64,000 nt of DNA, taken from Pseudoneurospora amorphoporcata (taxonomy: Eukaryota > Ascomycota > Sordariomycetes > Sordariales > Sordariaceae). Numbering within the stretch: the first letter of the stretch is position 1; each line of letters begins with the position of its first letter. Where the stretch lies: contig MU859101.1 of NCBI GenBank assembly GCA_033297205.1, positions 157,112 through 221,111 on the forward strand, written 5' to 3'. Below are positions 60,064 to 64,000 of this stretch, in pieces. Position numbers and translations under genes: made by a program. The notes beneath the pieces were generated by a model. That model worked only from the letters and a program-made list of their open reading frames with translations. It made no database searches and was not told the origin of the DNA.

Positions 60064-62826
60064 ATGCGGCGACCCAGCAGCCGACGGCTGGTTGCGACCG
60101 TGGCGCGCCCGCCCACATACCCGACAGCCTCATCGACCCGCAACTCCTCCAGTTTGGCAAGCAATACCCCAGTCGAGCCCACCTCAGCGCAGCCCACCTC
60201 TGAGCCTATGGATATCGACAATGAAGAGCCATTTGATCTGAGCGATCTGGACGAAGATGCCCATAACAGCGATGACGAGTCCTCTCCTATCGATCCCATA
60301 TTCACGACTCAGTACGCCACTCTCGATGAGCTCACAGTCGCGGTCAAAAAATGGCCAAGATTGCAAGGCTATCAGGTCATCAGAAAGCGCCAATGCAATC
60401 TTGTAAAGGACTTTGGCTTTACCAGAGTAGACTTTGAGTGTTCTGCTGGCAAGATACGCAAGTCGGAAGCCCGCAGTCGACGTACTTCAACCGGCAAAAG
60501 GGGATGTCCTTAGAAAGGCGTCGCCAAGGCAATGAAGACAAACGACAGGAGGTGGACTTTCGAGCTCCGAGCTGGCCATGAACTACACACCCATGCCCCC
60601 AGCAAAAACTCACAGGTGTACGCGGCGTTCAAAGCTGAGCACAAGACCTTCGTCGCCCAGTACCTTCACCGCCCTACCATGCGCAACCGTGACATTGCGG
60701 ATGAGTTGCGCAAGACTTTCCCAGACCTTTATTTTACGACCAGACAACTTGAAAATCTTCGATATGCTCTAAAAAGAGAGTACAACAGAGGATACAATGC
60801 CTTCCAGCTTACGATGAGGCTGCTTAAAGAGAAAGGGGTCCACTTTGAGGTCAACTGGGCAGATGCCACTGAAGACGTCGACGACCAGAGTAAACCGACT
60901 ACTCTCTTCTGGAGTGACCCATGGGGTGAGGAGATGTGGCGTCAATTCTCCACCGTTCAAATGTACGATAACACGTACAAAACCAACAACGAAGGCCTCG
61001 CATTCCTCCAGATAATCGGCATGACAGGCACTGGGCGCGCTTTTAGCTGCGGTTTTGGCCTTGTTGATAACGAAAGACAGGAGGGTTTTGACTGGTTGAT
61101 GGACAAAGTCAATGCTCGCCGTGAAGCCATTGGCGCAGCGAAGCCAAAGGTGACCATCACAGACTACGATACAGCAATGAGGGCAGCCATCAAGCGAGTC
61201 TACCCAGAAGCCCAGTCCCAGTTGTGTATATTTCACATCAATAAAAACGTGGTGTTGAACATCAAGCGCAAATGGGATAAGAAGGTGGCTGCGCAAGTTA
61301 GCCATGCCTATGCCGCTTCGATTGCTCAGTCTGTACAGCAAAACTTATCGGCATCAGCACAACGAGCAACGCAAGAAACCCAGCCAGCCCTGCCAACTCA
61401 GCCATCTGGCAATGCCCCCAGTACTGCAACGACTTTGCTCGAGCTTGACGAAGAGGACCAAAACGTGGTTACACGTATGAACGAGCTGGCAAATGGTACG
61501 GCTCAGTTGGGCACTCTCCCTAATACTGTAGAGTATTCACGGTCTTGGCTTTACGACCTCTGGAAGCACACATGCTACGCGTATACTGAAGAGAATTTCA
61601 ATACTGCTTGGCAGAGTTGAAGAGCTTCTTTGCGCAGCAAACGGCCATCATCACGTACCTAGAGAATACGTATATCTCTATTAAAGAGGAGTGGGCTACG
61701 TGTTATATCAATGAGAGGCTTAACTTTGGCCATCGTACTACCTCACCAGTCGAGTCAGCTAACCGTAACTTGAAGAGTTTCGTCGTTAGCGGTACGTATC
61801 CCCTCTATGGCCATGGCTGGCCATGTTCCCCTCCGTACATTTCACAGCAAACTAACCATCCTTTTGCATATAGGTAGCAGTCCCGTCATCGCAGCTGTTA
61901 CGCAGAGCTTTAGCCTCATCCGTGCAATGAAGCGCCGAATCAAAGAAAAAGTGGATAAAGAATCACGACTTACCCAATATGAGTATATCAACGTGCCATA
62001 GCTGGGAGATACTGCAAACTGGGTATGCTGGAGGGCGCTCGAGTTGGTCACCAATCAGTATCGCATTGCTCTTGGTGCTGTGCCAACGGCAAGGAAACCG
62101 GTCCCCGACGAGCTGGAGCCTTGCACCCGCAAATTTACTAAGCAATTTGGCTTGCCATGCTCGCATTCTCTACTTCCTAGCATGATTACCCGGCCGCCGT
62201 CATTGAAGCTCACGAAGTGGGATTTTCACCCCCACTGGTGGCTTGAGAGGGGTTTAGCTAACGAGGATGAGGATCTGAGATATCACGACTTTGACCGCGT
62301 AGAGAATCTACGTGGCCGTCCCCGCAATGCTCAGCCTTTTGCTCCAGACCGTAACGCACCTCAGCTAACTGCTCCAGTCAGTACTCAAGCTCCCTCACCC
62401 CGACCGACTGCGCCAGTCGCTACCCAAGCTCCTCCACCCTCTACGGCGCCCCCGCAACTCCAAGCTACGGCATCACGACCTCGTCTTGTACCCAGCCGGG
62501 GCCGACAGCCCAGAGCAAGCCAGAACCGAACAGCCACGACACGAGTAGCGCCATCTATCCAGCGCAACATGTCTGCTTGGGAAGGCGTTGACCTGGAGGC
62601 AGACGATGAGACCGACCGCTCCCAACCTCCAGCTACACAAACCAGAGGAAGAGGCCGCCCCCCCGGCAGCAAGAACAAACCCAAGGGAGGAGGAGGAGAG
62701 AGAGGGGGCAAGGCTTCACGGGGAGGCAGAGGAGGAGGCAGAGGAGGAGGAGCGGCGCCAGCCAGCACTCCAGCTGGCACACAGGGTAGTCGGCGCAGCA
62801 CACGTATTGTTGGTACCCAGAACTAG
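60064..62826 (+). pseudogene. MULE transposase with FAR1-like N-terminus, SWIM-type zinc finger and AT hook
   Basis: Segments in order: an acidic N-terminus; a FAR1-like DNA-binding part (YQVIRKRQCN, then GKRGCP and KGVAKAM); the MULE DDE core with MYDNTYKTN and TITDYDTAM supplying the two Asp residues; TSPVESANRNLKSF near the Glu; CTRKFTKQFGLPCSHSL, a SWIM-like zinc finger; and a C-terminal AT hook TRGRGRPPGSKNK with a Gly/Arg tail. Lesions are a TAG at 60511-60513, a 1-nt frameshift near 61612-61620 and a TAG at 61999-62001. An intron at 61792-61873 is likely (GTACGT, ATATAG). Both TAGs are compatible with a CpA-to-TpA change on one strand. The protein cannot be made intact. Confidence 0.88.
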
Positions 62827-63201
62827 TAGAGGGAGGCTTACTGGCAGTCAGATACGTCGATTGCACAGATAAAATCGAGTCAGATTAATAATGTATGGAT
62901 TAATGTAGAGTGCAGTGCAATATAGTACAGTGAGCTTAATCGAGCTCGATTGAGCGACCTCGATTGAATGCGACGTGTAAAAGTGCGACCGTACTACTAA
63001 GTGCCCTATAAGACCGCTATAGAAATGCCCTATAAAAACTGGGCATAGGTGGTGCGTGCGCTGCAGTCTGGAGTCTAGGCTTGGCAGGCATGGCAAAACC
63101 TTGAAAGATGTAATGCCTAGATTCTAGGCGAAATTTTCGAAAGAATACATTGGACTTACTGGACCCGGACGGGGGTTCGGGTTATGTGTGGGAGAAAGGG
63201 T

Positions 63202-63293
63202 GGAGTACAGTCCGGATAGAGATTTATAGCAGTCCGGATAGAGATTTATAGCAGTCCGGATAGAGATTTATAGCAGTCCGGATAGAGTTTCTC
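63202..63293. repeat. Right terminal inverted repeat of the MULE
   Basis: Four tandem copies of the CAGTCCGGATAGAG motif in 22-bp units, ending in TTTCTC. Inward, GGGTTATGTGTGGGAG matches the left end inverted. Confidence 0.9.
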
Positions 63294-63301
63294 TTATAAT
63301 A

Positions 63302-63827
63302 TACATATTAATCCTCTAATCAATTAAAAGCGAACAATTACTAATAAATATTAGCTCTAGTACGTATAGAGGAGAAGGTATATACTATAAGATATTAAAT
63401 AGATAGAGGTTTTAATATATATTTAGGAAGTATTTAAGAAAAGTTATAAGGTTATTTATATTAAAATCTTAGTAAAGATACTAAAATTATTGATAATATC
63501 CCTCTTTATCCTAGCTCGAGCCTTATTTAAACTATTAGAGATTACAATAACCTACGCCTTTTTCGGATATAAAAATTGAGCAACCATTTGCTGTAAGGGT
63601 TCTGTTAACGTGTGGCTAGTACTGTGCCTTGTAACTGCCTTGTACTACCTTGTAGTATAGAAGGCTGATTGCTGAGGACACTATTCCTTTACGTTATGGA
63701 ATCAGTCGACTTAGCCTCCACAAAATCTACTAGAACACAGAGGTTTCACTACTGCATTCTGGACTCTCAAACTTGTTTAGCGTTCTCCCTAGATTAATTT
63801 GTCATTATAGAATGCAATAGAAGCTTA
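63302..63827. other. AT-rich DNA right of the MULE
   Basis: Very AT-rich, TpA-rich sequence without frames at 63302-63580, apparently the continuation of the DNA interrupted by the MULE. It is followed by about 250 bp of ordinary composition with no recognised feature. Confidence 0.5.
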
Positions 63828-64000
63828 TAGATTCAACTCTTTCCTTTTATAGTTATCACAGGCATTGCCTACTCCATTGTAGATAGGTGCTGTGCTACAT
63901 TAGTACAGCCAGCTGAGTGCAGCTGTCTGAGTGCAGCACAGCTGTCTGGTGTCACGCATGGTGCCGCCCTGTGGACCCATGGCCACAGGGCTCCACACTA
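63828..64000. repeat. Dispersed ~150-bp repeat, copy 2, cut by the window end
   Basis: The sequence 63856-64000 matches 58147-58283 in the same orientation, with a small insertion (GTCTGGTGT after AGCACAGCT) and several G-to-A differences in TG context. The repeat may continue beyond the window. Confidence 0.8.

Larger units (their letters stand above)
59619..63293 (+). mobile_element. Mutator-like element (MULE), non-autonomous by mutation
   Basis: A 3675-bp element with ends GAGAAACTCTATCCGGACTG and its complement, flanked by the 8-bp duplication TTATAATA (59611-59618 and 63294-63301). The terminal inverted repeats contain the tandem unit CAGTCCGGATAGAGATTTATAG: two copies at the left and four at the right. 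Similarity continues inward through TACTCCAC and CCACACATAACC-GAACCC. The single gene inside encodes a MULE transposase with a stop in two places and a frameshift (separate entry). Confidence 0.9.

Noticed and set aside
1..64000. CRISPR array, bacterial operon signals, ribosome binding sites
   Set aside because: The window is fungal nuclear DNA. The tandem arrays have no spacers, and gene structure is intron-bearing.

Overview
The window reads as nuclear DNA of a filamentous ascomycete of the Sordariaceae (Neurospora or a close relative). The reasons are short GT-AG introns of about 50-220 bp with CTAAC-like branch sites, poly-Q and RGG low-complexity proteins, and the neighbouring pair of an SREBP-type bHLH factor (sah-2) and a QDE-2-type Argonaute. 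Some repeats also carry C-to-T changes in CpA context, as left by repeat-induced point mutation (RIP). The species cannot be fixed from the sequence alone.

Layout: 1-7.4 kb is gene-free and holds three fossil inverted-repeat elements plus the long leader of sah-2. sah-2 (7.4-10.7 kb) is followed by 3.6 kb without genes and then qde-2 (14.3-17.7 kb). From 18.6 to 34.3 kb lies a complete N-acetylglucosamine (GlcNAc) catabolic cluster: the NDT80-like regulator ron-1, GlcNAc-kinase-type hexokinase hxk-3, glucosamine-6-phosphate deaminase dam-1, a GH3-GNAT fusion (nag3 type) and GlcNAc-6-phosphate deacetylase dac-1. Together these would release GlcNAc from chitin fragments, phosphorylate it, deacetylate it and deaminate it to fructose-6-phosphate. 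Two divergent promoters (hxk-3/dam-1 and nag3/dac-1) structure the cluster.

From 34.8 to 49.3 kb come an LSB5-like VHS endocytic adaptor, an unrecognised conserved-looking protein, a large dynamin-superfamily (SLIP-GC-like) GTPase, a neutral ceramidase, and the amputated 3' third of an assimilatory nitrite reductase (nit-6).

From 49.3 kb to the end the window is repeat-rich and has no intact gene. It holds a 460-bp MITE with 8-bp target duplications, degenerate DNA, a 0.8-kb heptanucleotide satellite with a 105-bp higher-order repeat, a 3.7-kb Mutator-like element with tandemly repeated termini and a broken transposase, and two direct copies of a ~150-bp repeat, the second cut by the window end.

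Gene models were assembled by eye from reading-frame continuity and splice sites. Homology statements come from recognised motifs, not from a search.
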